Shown one piece after another: positions 1 through 7,897 of a stretch of DNA of 10,822 nt. Positions within the stretch are counted from its first letter, which is position 1. Every line of letters starts with the position of its first letter. The stretch is from positions 793,376 to 804,197 of the forward strand of contig NW_019091414.1 of the NCBI RefSeq assembly GCF_001949145.1, written 5' to 3'. Below the pieces are notes generated by a model. It worked only from the letters and a program-made list of their open reading frames with translations, searched no databases and was not told the DNA's origin. The translations under genes were made by a program, and so were the position numbers. This stretch comes from Acanthaster planci. Lineage: Eukaryota; Echinodermata; Asteroidea; Valvatida; Acanthasteridae.

Positions 1-714
1 GTATCACATTGTATCTGTGGGTGGGAGCCACCCAGGAGTTTCCATGGAGACGGCTTGAGACATTCACACTGTGTTTCATGTTTACCGTGTTTACAAGTCC
101 TTTGGTATGAATTCAGTAAACACATCAACGCGGGTGAAAGTGTAGAAAACTGAGAACATTGGCCATTCAGAGAGGAGAGGAAAGAGTCTACAGAATGGAC
201 ATAATTCAGCATCAGTTGGTCCCAACCTGCAAAGTCTCACGAGACTCTACATGTAATAAGAACAAAACTGATCTGGCATTGAGTAACTACTGGTATGAAC
301 ATAGTGGGTTTGGTTGGCTGATGGCGTTTATCTCAGGGCATATTCTGAAATATTTTTGATCCTCCACAAAAGCAGTTTATTGCATTACATTTGTCGGCAG
401 TTAAGCAGTGCCTCTGTGAAGTACCGCTAGAGTACCGGTAGTTGAACTGTGTTTGTGATATTTATCATTTATTTCTTATATGGTACAAGTACCGGTACAA
501 GTATATGTAATCTGTCTGTTTTATTTCTGCTTTGCTTTACGGTACGTCAAAGTTAACATTTTTTTTGTTTTTTCATAATCCACAGCCATTTTGTTTATAA
601 TTTGTGAGTTACTTTCAAACATTTTTTCTTTGTGTTTGAAGTATTTAGTACTGGTAGCTGGACGGCATCATTAATGAATAACATTTCTATCACATATTTC
701 CTGCTTTCAGACAT

Positions 715-737
715 TCAAATCAAATCAAATCAAATCA
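715..737. repeat. Short CAAAT microsatellite
   Basis: Four uninterrupted copies of the pentamer CAAAT plus partial flanking copies are directly visible. It is a simple-sequence repeat with no implied function, and would be expected to vary in length between individuals. Confidence 0.85.
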
Positions 738-1531
738 TTGTGATCTACATGTATATCTAGCACATATTCAAATGTGACCTACATGTAACCCAGACCGGAA
801 AATACCTGAGATATTTGGGGTTATGTCAAGCACTGTTGAAATGAATACATGTATGTATCGCGTGAAAGCCTATTACATTTATCTGCAATGGCATGTGTGC
901 AGTCTTGTTTGTGATTGAAGACTAGACATGGATAAACTAAAAGCGTACATTGCTAATAGGAATCCTTGTTTGGGAGAATGGTTTACAAATTACCATCACA
1001 TGTACATGAACCGGTAGTTCAGTTGGGGTGGCAAGTTGATGTACACGTATAAATTTGACCAATGAAAACTTCCATCCTTCTGTGACACATTTGACCTTAA
1101 TCCATACCATAACTGCTGACTGTTTCGATCTAATCAGAACTGTTTTCCGGTGTTTTTGTTTTCAGACTGCAGAAAATCCAACATGCCAATTTCCATAAAA
1201 ATCTAAAAATGAAAACAAAAAAAGGGGATACTTTCAGGAAAAAAGAGGATGCTATTTGTAGAAAAAATGCTGGTTTTGGCTCATAAAATGGCTGTTCTGA
1301 TTTAATACTTCAATCTCGGCTGGTATTGCATCGGTACTATACTGTTTGTTATTAACCTTTGACACACCGTGTAAACATTGATTAATGTGGAGAGCCAAAG
1401 TTTGTTTGTAAATTACCTCTCTTTGTCTTGAAGGATGCATTTTTAGATGTTTACCGGAACTTCATTTGTCCCTTCAAGCATGGCACATGAGGACTTCAGT
1501 CGCAACAGACGTCCTGGTATGGCATGTGTAA

Positions 1532-1553
1532 CACTAACTTTCCTTTCTCCTAG
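1532..1553 (+). other. Splice acceptor of exon A (branch point, pyrimidine tract, AG)
   Basis: A CACTAAC heptamer close to the animal branch-point consensus is followed by a pyrimidine run and TAG, immediately before the codon phase at which C19orf12-family similarity starts. The branch point to AG distance is short (about 16 nt) but workable. This acceptor fixes the start of the coding exon at 1554; the in-frame ATG at 1571 is internal to the protein and not a translation start. Confidence 0.75.
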
Positions 1554-1819
1554 GTGGCGCTGTAGGGGGTATGGCTGGAGCTTACATGACCCAGGGCAAG
1601 TTTCAGTCAGTTCCTGAAATACTGAAAGCCATGGATTCCGAACGGAGGCGACAACTCTATGATTACTTCCGCAATATTTTGGCAGGGTTTGACGCCTATG
1701 ATGTTGTAACATTGAGTGCATTGGTCACGGGAGATGAAGTTGTCAGGATACAAGCCTTGAATGGATTGAGGGGTTTCTTTGGAACTGTCATGAATATGGA
1801 AATTGCTGACGGAAACTGA
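1554..1819 (+). CDS. C19orf12: C19orf12-like protein, terminal coding exon A (partial gene)
   Basis: This exon encodes the last 87 residues of a C19orf12-family protein plus the stop codon TGA at 1817-1819. The family consists of small proteins of mitochondria, ER and their contact sites, with a glycine-zipper membrane hairpin followed by a soluble C-terminal region; the exact biochemical role is unsettled, though human mutations cause the neurodegeneration MPAN. Visible here are the end of the glycine zipper (GAVGGMAGA, first residues), the conserved M-T-x-G-x-F-x-x-V-P-x-I-L block just after it, an amphipathic stretch (RRRQLYDYFRNIL), and an L-x-A-L-V-x-G-x-E/D motif near residue 55, all matching the human order as I remember it. 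The first two bases, GT, complete a glycine codon split by a phase-1 intron, which agrees with my recollection of the human exon boundary. The N-terminal half must be encoded before the window. The reading frame is intact and looks functional. Confidence 0.85.
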
Positions 1820-2059
1820 GAGAAGCTTGATCATTTTGTGGAAGTGCAGTTAGGCATATAGTGTACTTAAATAGTTGCAGAGCTTCTCAGAGCCTTGAAC
1901 ACTGGACTGTGCTTGCCTACTGTACATGTACGTAAACATGCACATCAGGACTTCAGTAATTTGAAGCATGTACTTGGTGTGCAATGATGATGTTCAAAGT
2001 ACCGGTAACCAGCATTTTAAGTGCATTATGTGCTTTCACTGGTGCCCACTCCCTTTGAT

Positions 2060-2194
2060 CCATGGGAAGTGGCTTTATAGCCAGTGGCTGTGGCTAACAT
2101 AAACATGCATCCATGGGAGGTGGCTGTAGCCATTGGCTAGTGGCAGTGACTAATGGCATACACTCATGGCAGTGGCGCACAGCCATTGGCCACC
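2060..2194. repeat. Degenerate tandem repeat, about 51 bp, 2.6 copies
   Basis: Three related blocks start at about 2060, 2111 and 2164, each opening with (C)CATGG and continuing with variants of AGTGGC-(T/G)-TAGCCA-TTGGC. The spacing is about 51-53 bp and the copies have diverged by substitutions and small indels. Within each block GTGGCTGTAGCCA-type segments are themselves weakly self-complementary (TGGCTGTAGCCA). It lies in the presumed 3' UTR of exon A. No known family is recognised. Confidence 0.55.
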
Positions 2195-2300
2195 AAAAAC
2201 ATATGTGTATTTGCATGTACACGTAAGTGCCGTCCACTTGCCTCTGCCTAGACATTATGTTACACAATGGTTACCTGTACATGTATGCAGAAAGTGTCGG

Positions 2301-2306
2301 AATAAA
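2301..2306 (+). terminator. Candidate polyadenylation signal for exon A
   Basis: This is the first canonical AATAAA downstream of the exon A stop codon, at a plausible UTR length. The sequence after it is only modestly GU-rich (TGTTGATGGT near 2343), so usage is uncertain. Confidence 0.5.
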
Positions 2307-2531
2307 GTGAATCAACATCCCATGAGATGAAAGACAACATTCTATGTTGATGGTAAAAAGGTTTGCGGTTTGCAGAGTTTCAGTAAAACTGTAAATTACA
2401 TTTACTACAGTATTTCAAGATGTACTTTGCATCGGGGAGATGTTAGTTTTAATTGTTAAATTGACCCGACACACAGTAATAACACTGTATACTCAGTGCT
2501 CGTACTTGCACTCAGTGCGCAGTACTTGGGA

Positions 2532-2590
2532 GGAACTCAAACCCATGACCTCTTGCTTACTAAAGGCCCACCAAAGTCCCACCTGAGTAA
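2532..2590 (-). mobile_element. tRNA-like segment, possible SINE head
   Basis: On the minus strand an A-box-like TTACTCAGGTGG (from 2590) is followed about 34 nt later by a B-box-like GGGTTTGAGTTCC (2532-2544), itself preceded by GAGGTCAT. This arrangement is characteristic of the RNA polymerase III promoter of tRNA genes and tRNA-derived SINEs. The B box deviates from GGTTCGANTCC, with CG changed to TG as expected from CpG decay. I cannot fold a complete cloverleaf, so a functional tRNA is unlikely and a decayed SINE is the better reading. The body and tail of the element are not defined. Confidence 0.35.
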
Positions 2591-2614
2591 GCTTGTGAAT
2601 GTTTCTCACAAGCT
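2590..2614. repeat. Perfect 9-bp hairpin
   Basis: AGCTTGTGA and its exact reverse complement TCACAAGCT are separated by a 7-nt loop. It lies directly at the 5' edge of the tRNA-like segment on the minus strand. No downstream T-tract suggests a polymerase III terminator, so its role is unknown. Confidence 0.7.
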
Positions 2615-2904
2615 CTCAGACAAGCACTGAGAATATAGTGTTACGAAAATACTGGTACATCAGTGTAAGGGCAGAGCCTGTGATTACATGTTCAGTCAAA
2701 CTAACTCTACCGCACTTTGCAACATCTTTTCATATATTGGCCTTGGAAACATTGCCTCATGCCAAAAGGCTTGATGCATGTACTTGGGAATTCCATGAGA
2801 GTGGTTGTATGTATTGGAATTACACTGGACAGCAAAAGAAACTTGCCACTTCTGTCAAAGGCCACACATAAAAATTCACTCCATAGAAATAAATAATTTT
2901 TGTA
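2615..2904. other. Unassigned non-coding stretch
   Basis: This stretch lies between the tRNA-like segment and the 3' tail of the retrotransposon. A 90-codon open frame at 2599-2871 has no recognisable domain, begins inside the hairpin, and shows no splice or conservation signal; I regard it as chance. The AT-rich end (2872-2904) borders the retrotransposon tail. Confidence 0.5.
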
Positions 2905-3639
2905 GATTAGATAAGTTTATTCAACCAATGAAAGACAGTTAAAAAACAGTTAACGTCGGTAATTAACTTGTTCCTTGAGTCCTCTATAAAACATACGAAA
3001 AATACAAGGGTAATGTTGGTATTACTAAAATACAAGTATAAACCTAAAGTAGAAAAAAAAAAGTAGGGCCCTACACGGTTAAAACAGTCACAGGGACCCA
3101 TTATATTCATGTACACGGACTACTGATGGATAAAAGCTTTTTGTAAAACGTTTACTTCTGTAAACAATTTTAAGACAAGGATTAGATGGCAGGAATGTGA
3201 AATATAAAGCAGACGCAGGATGAAACTCATCGTTGTAAATGGATTCAAGTGATGGCAAGTGGGTACATATAATCTTCTCTGTTGAATGTACAATAGAATT
3301 TAATTTGTATAGGTCATGAGCAGAAACTTGCCCGAACCAAACAATGATTGATGAGCAAAGAATGCTCTCAATGATACACCAATAAAACTTAACTAAAATA
3401 CACTGAGGGACTCCAAATAATTTCAGTTTTCATAAGAAAAATAAGCATTGACGGGCTTTCTTCCTGATTTCCTGACAGGTTACATTCCATGTAAGGTCCC
3501 TGGTGATGTGTGTCCCTAGTAATTTAAAACGTTTGACCTGTTCTACAACCTTTCCATTGATACAAACCAGCTGTTTATCATTCCTGTGTTTCCTTCGGAA
3601 ATCCACAGTCGTCTCCTTGGTGTTGTCATCATTCAGGTG
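2905..3639 (-). mobile_element. 5'-truncated non-LTR retrotransposon (LINE), 3' portion
   Basis: The minus strand carries the C-terminal part of a LINE reverse-transcriptase ORF (3091-3639, described separately) followed by about 185 bp that look like its 3' UTR, ending near a TTGAATAAAC motif at about 2910-2920. The 5' side stops abruptly at about 3639, where an inverted-repeat element begins, consistent with the usual 5' truncation of LINE copies or with later disruption. I could not identify target-site duplications. The exact 3' boundary is uncertain by some tens of bases. Confidence 0.75.
3091..3639 (-). pseudogene. LINE reverse-transcriptase C-terminal fragment, dead
   Basis: Read on the minus strand, one frame runs from 3639 to the TGA at 3088-3090. 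It shows the typical carboxyl-terminal signature of LINE polymerases: LNDDNTKETTVDFRRK, then INGKVVEQVKRFKLLGTHI, DLTW, a KKARQCLFFL block, KFYWCIIESIL, VWFG, a T-E-K-I-I segment, LPSLESIY, and a terminal KSFYPSVVRVHEYNGSL. Only the portion after the catalytic palm (downstream of the YADD box) is present, so it has no polymerase activity. There is one in-frame TGA (at 3430-3432) where related elements usually have Arg, compatible with CGA to TGA decay, and an apparent deletion of about 15-20 residues after LESIY. No frameshift is needed across the fragment, so the copy is not ancient. Confidence 0.85.
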
Positions 3640-3754
3640 CACAGGTATGCTGCAATACCCCTTACTAAATCACATGCCCAAAAGCAAGTGATTATCTTTA
3701 TAACAAAGAAGAAATTGACATGCACAGCAACTTGGTTACTGAATCAAAAGTCAC
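3637..3754 (+). repeat. Left arm of the inverted repeat
   Basis: This arm pairs with 3993-4109. It contains CACAGGTATGCTGCAATACC near its outer end and GAATCAAAAGTCAC at its inner end, both found in complement in the other arm. Confidence 0.9.
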
Positions 3755-3992
3755 AGAATGTAACAGAATGAGCCTTAAGTTTTACGCAGAAATCAATGTC
3801 ACAGGACAAAATAAAGAAGTCACAATCATTACTTTTCAGTAATGTGTATGCATAGTCAGTAAGGATGGCATCCCCATACAGAAACCACTCATGCACATCA
3901 TTTTGACCAAACAGGTGTCCACCTTGTCATTGGTTGTTTAAAATGTTGTCCATTCATGGGTCATTTTTGTTTGGTGGAGAGTGCTTTTGTGT

Positions 3993-4109
3993 GTGACTTT
4001 TGATTCTGTAACCAAGTTGCTGTGCATGTCAATTTCTTCTTTGTTTTAAAGATAATCACTTGCTTTTGGGCATGTGATTAGTAAGGGGTATTGAAGCATA
4101 CCTGTGTAC
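3993..4109 (-). repeat. Right arm of the inverted repeat
   Basis: This arm is the reverse complement of 3637-3754 with about 96 percent identity by eye. It begins GTGACTTTTGATTCTG and ends GCATACCTGTGTAC. Confidence 0.9.
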
Positions 4110-5885
4110 AAAAATTGTTTATTTCTATGGTTTGAATTTTTATCTGTGGCCTTTGACAGAAGTGGCGAGTTTCTGTTGCTGTCCAGTGTATTTCCCTTAT
4201 GTATGTCTTGTGTATGTTGCATGGCAACTTGCTAACTTTACTAATTTTCCACAAATTAATTTACATATCATTAAAATAATTTTCACAACTGTGGATTGGA
4301 ATTGTGCATCAACACGTATAAAATGTTTAATTAGTAAAATATGCATGTATTGTTATTCTGAAAAGTCAAGGCAATATCACTAACATTAAAATGAATTGAG
4401 ATGTAACCTGACTCAAGTAGACAAGCATACAGGTACAGTGTATGCTGTCTGGAACTTTGTATTTAATCTAGTCTTAGGTTGAGATCTTGAGTGTCAGGTG
4501 CATTTTGGAGCCTATTGGTAGTTTGAAACTGCACTGTAATTTTCTGAATGACAACAGGTGGAATGCATATGCTGCAGCCAGTCAACATGGCCATCTGCTC
4601 TAGGTTACATGTACATGTAGCTTCTCATGTGCCCGATATACATGCATGTCCGCGGTGCCGCCCCAGAGACATGGACAGTCTTTAGCAATCCTTGTTATCC
4701 TAGTTTCATTATTAGCATTAAGCATTCCTTCGAGTGCTATTCCAACGGAATTACATACATGTGTACATGTACCATCAATATTTTATTTCAATCATTATTT
4801 TTTTATAGTTCTCTACTCCACTTGATTATTTTTCTCATTCTTGTTTCAAAAATGGTTACATAAAAAACAAACTTAGGCTTGGCAACTAAATTCTGTTCCA
4901 AGTTTGTTTGTAAGAAGATTTGAGTAGTTTATTTGAAGTATTTGTGTAAAAAAACTTTGAAAGTTATTATCAATGGAACATAATAGTTCACAAATTTTGA
5001 CAAAAGAAAATTTAAAAGAGAATGGTTGCCATCTTGAAAACAAACAGCTTACATCCTTCTTTTTTTGCAACAGTCTGGATGCTAAACATGTTTTTTTTTA
5101 ACTTAACTGTAATCATGTTACTCAGAGAGGATGCAGTGGTGCAGAATACATGTTTCATTTTGAAAGAAAATTTGGAGAAGCAGAAATTGTATTTTCTTAA
5201 GTCTAGGTCAGCAAATTTAATATATTCAATATTTAAAGTCATGTGTATGAATGTTTGGTGATGATTTGATGGTGATGAGCGGAGTGTATTAAAAAGTTTG
5301 TATTATTTATTAAAAACAGGTGTTTGTGCAGAGTTTTTAGTGTGAAACCAACATAAATAAGATTGTTTGTCAACTCTAAAACCCTGTTAGACTAGGACAT
5401 TTTCATTTCAGAGTTCTGTATAGTCATTGCCACTTGCCTTCTTTATAGTCATGCTCTAATGACCTTCAAACATTGAACATTGGCGGAAGTGTGATGCTCA
5501 TAGAAATCAGCCCCTAGAATGACTGGACTAAATTCCTTGAAAGTGCTCAGCCATAAATTAGTTTGGAAGATTTGTATGTAAATTGAGGACATGGAGAACC
5601 TGAAATCCATTGTGTATACACAGCGTGATACTTTACATGTACGTGTAGTTGGGAACCCATTTTCTGATCAATAAATGCGTTGTGTGTGTTTACCACTGAT
5701 CCTTTGGGTCATGTCAGGCAGTTTGGGGCACTTTGTTATTAAAAATAGAATGGGGGGGTAAAATTTTGGAACTTCTGATGTTTGGAAATGCTGGTTGATA
5801 TAAAGCTTAAAACTCGGTTCTTGTTGAATTTAAAGTAATCCTATCATGTTGAATTCTTGTAACATTTTGGAGTGAGGATACTTTA
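4110..5885. other. Intron-like DNA between the inverted repeat and exon B
   Basis: No coding sequence is supported. Open frames of 60-83 codons on both strands (4132-4383, 4627-4863, 4873-5261) are low-complexity translations of AT-rich DNA, rich in Phe, Leu, Ile and Lys, with no domain signatures. I checked for a glycine-rich 5' exon of the C19orf12 type followed by a donor site and found none. A TACATGTACATGTAG palindromic cluster occurs at about 4605-4620 and a polyadenylation-like motif at 5670. Confidence 0.55.
5670..5695 (+). terminator. Candidate polyadenylation signal with GU-rich downstream element
   Basis: AATAAA at 5670-5675 is followed after a few bases by TTGTGTGTGTTT, the combination expected at an animal poly(A) site. 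It lies 225 bp upstream of exon B, far from the exon A stop. It could be a distal site for exon A transcripts or chance; no gene end is otherwise visible here. Confidence 0.35.
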
Positions 5886-5900
5886 TGTTTTGTTTCCTAG
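5886..5900 (+). other. Splice acceptor of exon B
   Basis: A T-rich tract interrupted by one G (TGTTTTGTTTCCTAG) ends in AG immediately before the point where family similarity starts. It gives exactly the same splice phase as exon A. The in-frame ATG at 5885 lies inside this acceptor and is not a credible start. Confidence 0.7.
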
Positions 5901-6187
5901 GTGGAACATTAGGAGGCATGATGGCAAGATGGAAGTACAGAGGTACCTGTAGGCTGGTAACCGACCTCCTGACTGAATTGAGTAAGGAGCAACGAGAGCA
6001 GCTCCATGAACACTTTCAGTTGGTACTCGGTGATTATAACATAGACAACAGTGCCTCCATGAATCGGCTGGTCAACCAAGATGGAGAATACCGTGCCAGG
6101 ATGGTCCAGGTTTTGAAGGCATTCGTCACTGACATCATGAAACTTCAGTTGTATGAAGAGGTACTCACAAGGGGAAAGGCAGAATGA
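5901..6187 (+). CDS. C19orf12: C19orf12-like protein, terminal coding exon B (divergent, partial gene)
   Basis: This exon encodes 94 residues and ends at the TGA at 6185-6187. It aligns with exon A without gaps over about 85 residues, with roughly a quarter of positions identical by eye: the GxxGGM start, the spacing to V and L near residues 19-23, an E-x-R-x-Q-L-x-x-x-F amphipathic stretch, an L-V-x-x-D site, and a hydrophobic end. As in exon A, its first two bases GT complete a glycine codon after a phase-1 intron. It differs from exon A and from my recollection of human C19orf12 in the block following the glycine zipper: the M-T-x-G-x-F-x-x-V-P motif is replaced by a basic segment (ARWKYRGTCRLV), and there is a short charged tail (LTRGKAE). 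The frame is open and looks maintained. It could be an alternative last exon sharing exon A's 5' exons, or the end of a second tandem gene whose first exon is missing. Confidence 0.75.
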
Positions 6188-7530
6188 TGTAGGGGACATT
6201 TTTCAGAGTTGCCTTGTATTTTTACACATTTTTGTATGATAAAAATGCATGCAGCCTCGAAAGAAGCTGCTAAAATACTTGTTTCTAGTAATTTGGTGGC
6301 CATGTTTTGCCATGGTTGATTAACTCTATCGGAATTATTCTATGCAGTCATTATAAATTACGGCTGGATATTGTTCACTATCTAATGCCGCACCAAGGAT
6401 AGCAAAATACACATGTTATCTATGGTCACAAAATGCCTGTACTTCTCCAGGAAAGATGGCTCCATGTCAAGTGTTCAACATCAAGTATATTGAGTTAATT
6501 AGGATGCCAGTCACAACCTGCATACACTATTACCGATACATATATTTACTAGTGCCCAATTCCATAAAGCTGCTGAGCTAAGAATATAACTTGGCACAAA
6601 TCAGCTTGGGACCTGTGAAAAGGAAGACTTATTACATAGCATTTTAGCTGATAACCTATCATTCTTATGTAAGGAATTCTTCACTCTAGAGGAAATCTGT
6701 CTTCATAGCAGGTGTGTGATATTGACCCATTATACTGACATTGCCATAACCAAGTCTGTAGCACAGACTGGTTGCACTTGCAAAGCGTATACATCAGTTT
6801 GCAGGCGCCCTCTGTTGATCAGATATGAGCTGGTGAATATGGTACATGTAGATATATTTCACCCGCTAATTGTCATTGCCAAATGCATACTATATTGTCG
6901 AGTTTCTCTTTCTGTTTTTGACATTCACTTAATCGTGCATGATGTCCATTTTCGTCCATTTTCCTTTTGTGCTCCAAAGCAATATTAGCTGCATATTCGA
7001 AGTCTCTGATCACAGTTTCACCTCTGGTAATTATTACTTTCATTGGTTACAGTGATGGTACATCTACAAAAAATGAAGCAAAGAAGTAACCATTAACAAT
7101 TTAAAGATTGCAAAATGTATGTGTTAGCATAATCCTTGGCATGCTTAGCCTTTCTAATGTTGCACTTGAACTGACTCTAAGTACCGTATTATTTTGGAAA
7201 AAAATCTACGCAGTTGTAGCTACCTTTAGTCAAACATTCCAGATGTACTAGGTATAGAGATGATCCTAAAATAATACAGTATTGATATTGTTGGCGACAG
7301 TAATGGACCCACTACCAGGCTGGCTTCAATGCAGATTTCCTGTCAAGTTAGCGTATTATGGCGTCACTATACATGTACATGTATTAGTTTGGTGCAACTA
7401 GAACAAGAGAGGGCGCTCTATCCCATGCTGTTACCCTGCATCATCGCCCTCTTGGAGTAGACCCACTCTGTACATTCATGACATGAATTGCGTACAAGAA
7501 TTTGTTTTAACTGATAGCAGGCCAACTCTT
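6188..7530. other. 3' flank of exon B, non-coding
   Basis: This stretch presumably begins with the 3' UTR of exon B. I see no canonical AATAAA in the first several hundred bases; GATAAA at 6238 is a weak variant. The 90-codon frame at 6716-6988 has no recognisable domain. The stretch holds a small inverted repeat (7181-7282), a TACATGTACATGTA palindrome near 7371-7384, and a pair of opposed GAGGGCG-containing ends (AAGAGAGGGCGCTC near 7405, CGCCCTCTTGG near 7446) that may bound another tiny element. Confidence 0.5.
7181..7282. mobile_element. Small MITE-like inverted repeat, about 100 bp
   Basis: GTACCGTATTATTTTGGA at 7181-7198 is matched, in reverse complement with a few mismatches, by TCCTAAAATAATACAGTAT at 7264-7282. 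The enclosed 65 bp is non-coding. Short elements with such ends are typically miniature inverted-repeat transposons, but no family is identified and the target duplication is not clear. Confidence 0.4.
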
Positions 7531-7897
7531 GGGTGTTTGCTTGGGTGCTGAATGCATGACATCCAGGGTCTTTGCTTGGGTGCTGAATGCATGACATCCA
7601 GGGTCTTTGCTTGGGTGCTGAATGCATGACATCCAGGGTCTTTGCTTGGGTGCTGAATGCATGACATCCAGGGTCTTTGCTTGGGTGCTGAATGCATGAC
7701 ATCCAGGGTCTTTGCTTGGGTGCTGAATGCATGACATCCAGGGTCTTTGCTTGGGTGCTGAATGCATGACATCCAGGGTCTTTGCTTGGGTGCTGAATGC
7801 ATGACAGTCAGGGTCTTTGCTTGGGTGCTGAATGCATGACATCCAGGGTCTTTGCTTGGGTGCTGAATGCATGACATCCAGGGTCTTTGCTTGGGTG
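7531..7897. repeat. 35-bp minisatellite, about 10.5 copies
   Basis: The unit GGTCTTTGCTTGGGTGCTGA followed by ATGCATGACATCCAG repeats with an exact 35-bp period: the ATGAC of successive units ends at 7560, 7595, 7630 and so on to 7875. Copies are almost identical; the unit after 7805 has AGTCAG in place of ATCCAG, and the first copy starts GGGTG rather than GGGTC. Because 35 is not a multiple of three and the unit lacks stop codons on the minus strand, all three minus-strand frames are open across the array and encode the same 35-residue cycle in different registers. Those ORFs (to about 156 codons) are therefore repeat artefacts, not supported genes. Confidence 0.95.

Larger units (their letters stand above)
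1..1553. other. Intron-like or intergenic DNA upstream of exon A
   Basis: No recognisable coding sequence lies here. The 66-codon open frame at 159-359 has no family signature and no splice context, and the minus-strand frames at 1252-1834 are chance or antisense to exon A. I looked specifically for a glycine-rich N-terminal C19orf12 exon ending in a GT donor and found none, so the 5' part of that gene should lie before the window. The stretch holds a short CAAAT microsatellite at 715-737, several ACCGGTA and ACATGTA palindromes, and a small 6-bp hairpin (GGGTGG-gag-CCACCC) near position 20. It is most simply read as the intron leading into the exon at 1554. Confidence 0.55.
1820..2325 (+). 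other. Probable 3' UTR of the exon A transcript
   Basis: Non-coding sequence runs from the stop codon of exon A to shortly after the first canonical AATAAA, giving a UTR of about 500 nt. It contains copies of the ACATGTAC palindrome and a degenerate 51-bp repeat (listed separately). The end point is inferred from the polyadenylation hexamer only. Confidence 0.45.
3637..4109. mobile_element. Inverted-repeat (foldback/MITE-like) element
   Basis: Two arms, 3637-3754 and 3993-4109, are reverse complements of each other, differing by about four substitutions and one single-base indel over roughly 118 bp. They flank a 238-bp centre. No transposase or other coding sequence is visible in the centre, so if this is a transposon it is non-autonomous. 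The outer ends start GTGCACAGG / GTACACAGG (read inwards), and I found no clear target-site duplication in the immediate flanks. The left edge abuts the truncated LINE. An alternative is a local inverted duplication rather than a transposon. Any transcript crossing it would form a long, nearly perfect RNA duplex. Confidence 0.7.

Noticed and set aside
159-359. 66-codon ORF on the + strand
   Set aside because: No recognisable family, no glycine-rich segment as expected of a C19orf12 N-terminal exon, and no donor site in phase at its end.
1443-1834. Minus-strand ORFs overlapping exon A
   Set aside because: They are antisense shadows of the real exon.
4132-5261. Several 65-83 codon ORFs on both strands
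   Set aside because: They overlap one another on opposite strands, have hydrophobic low-complexity composition and no homology signature; consistent with chance in AT-rich intronic DNA.
6546-6613. Segment beginning GCCCAATTCCATAAAGCTGC that feels like a dispersed marine-invertebrate repeat
   Set aside because: I could not define ends, terminal repeats or a family from the sequence alone; a genome self-search would decide.
7401-7456. Opposed GAGGGCG-containing ends that might bound a 50-bp element
   Set aside because: The similarity between the ends is short and imperfect, and no target duplication is visible.
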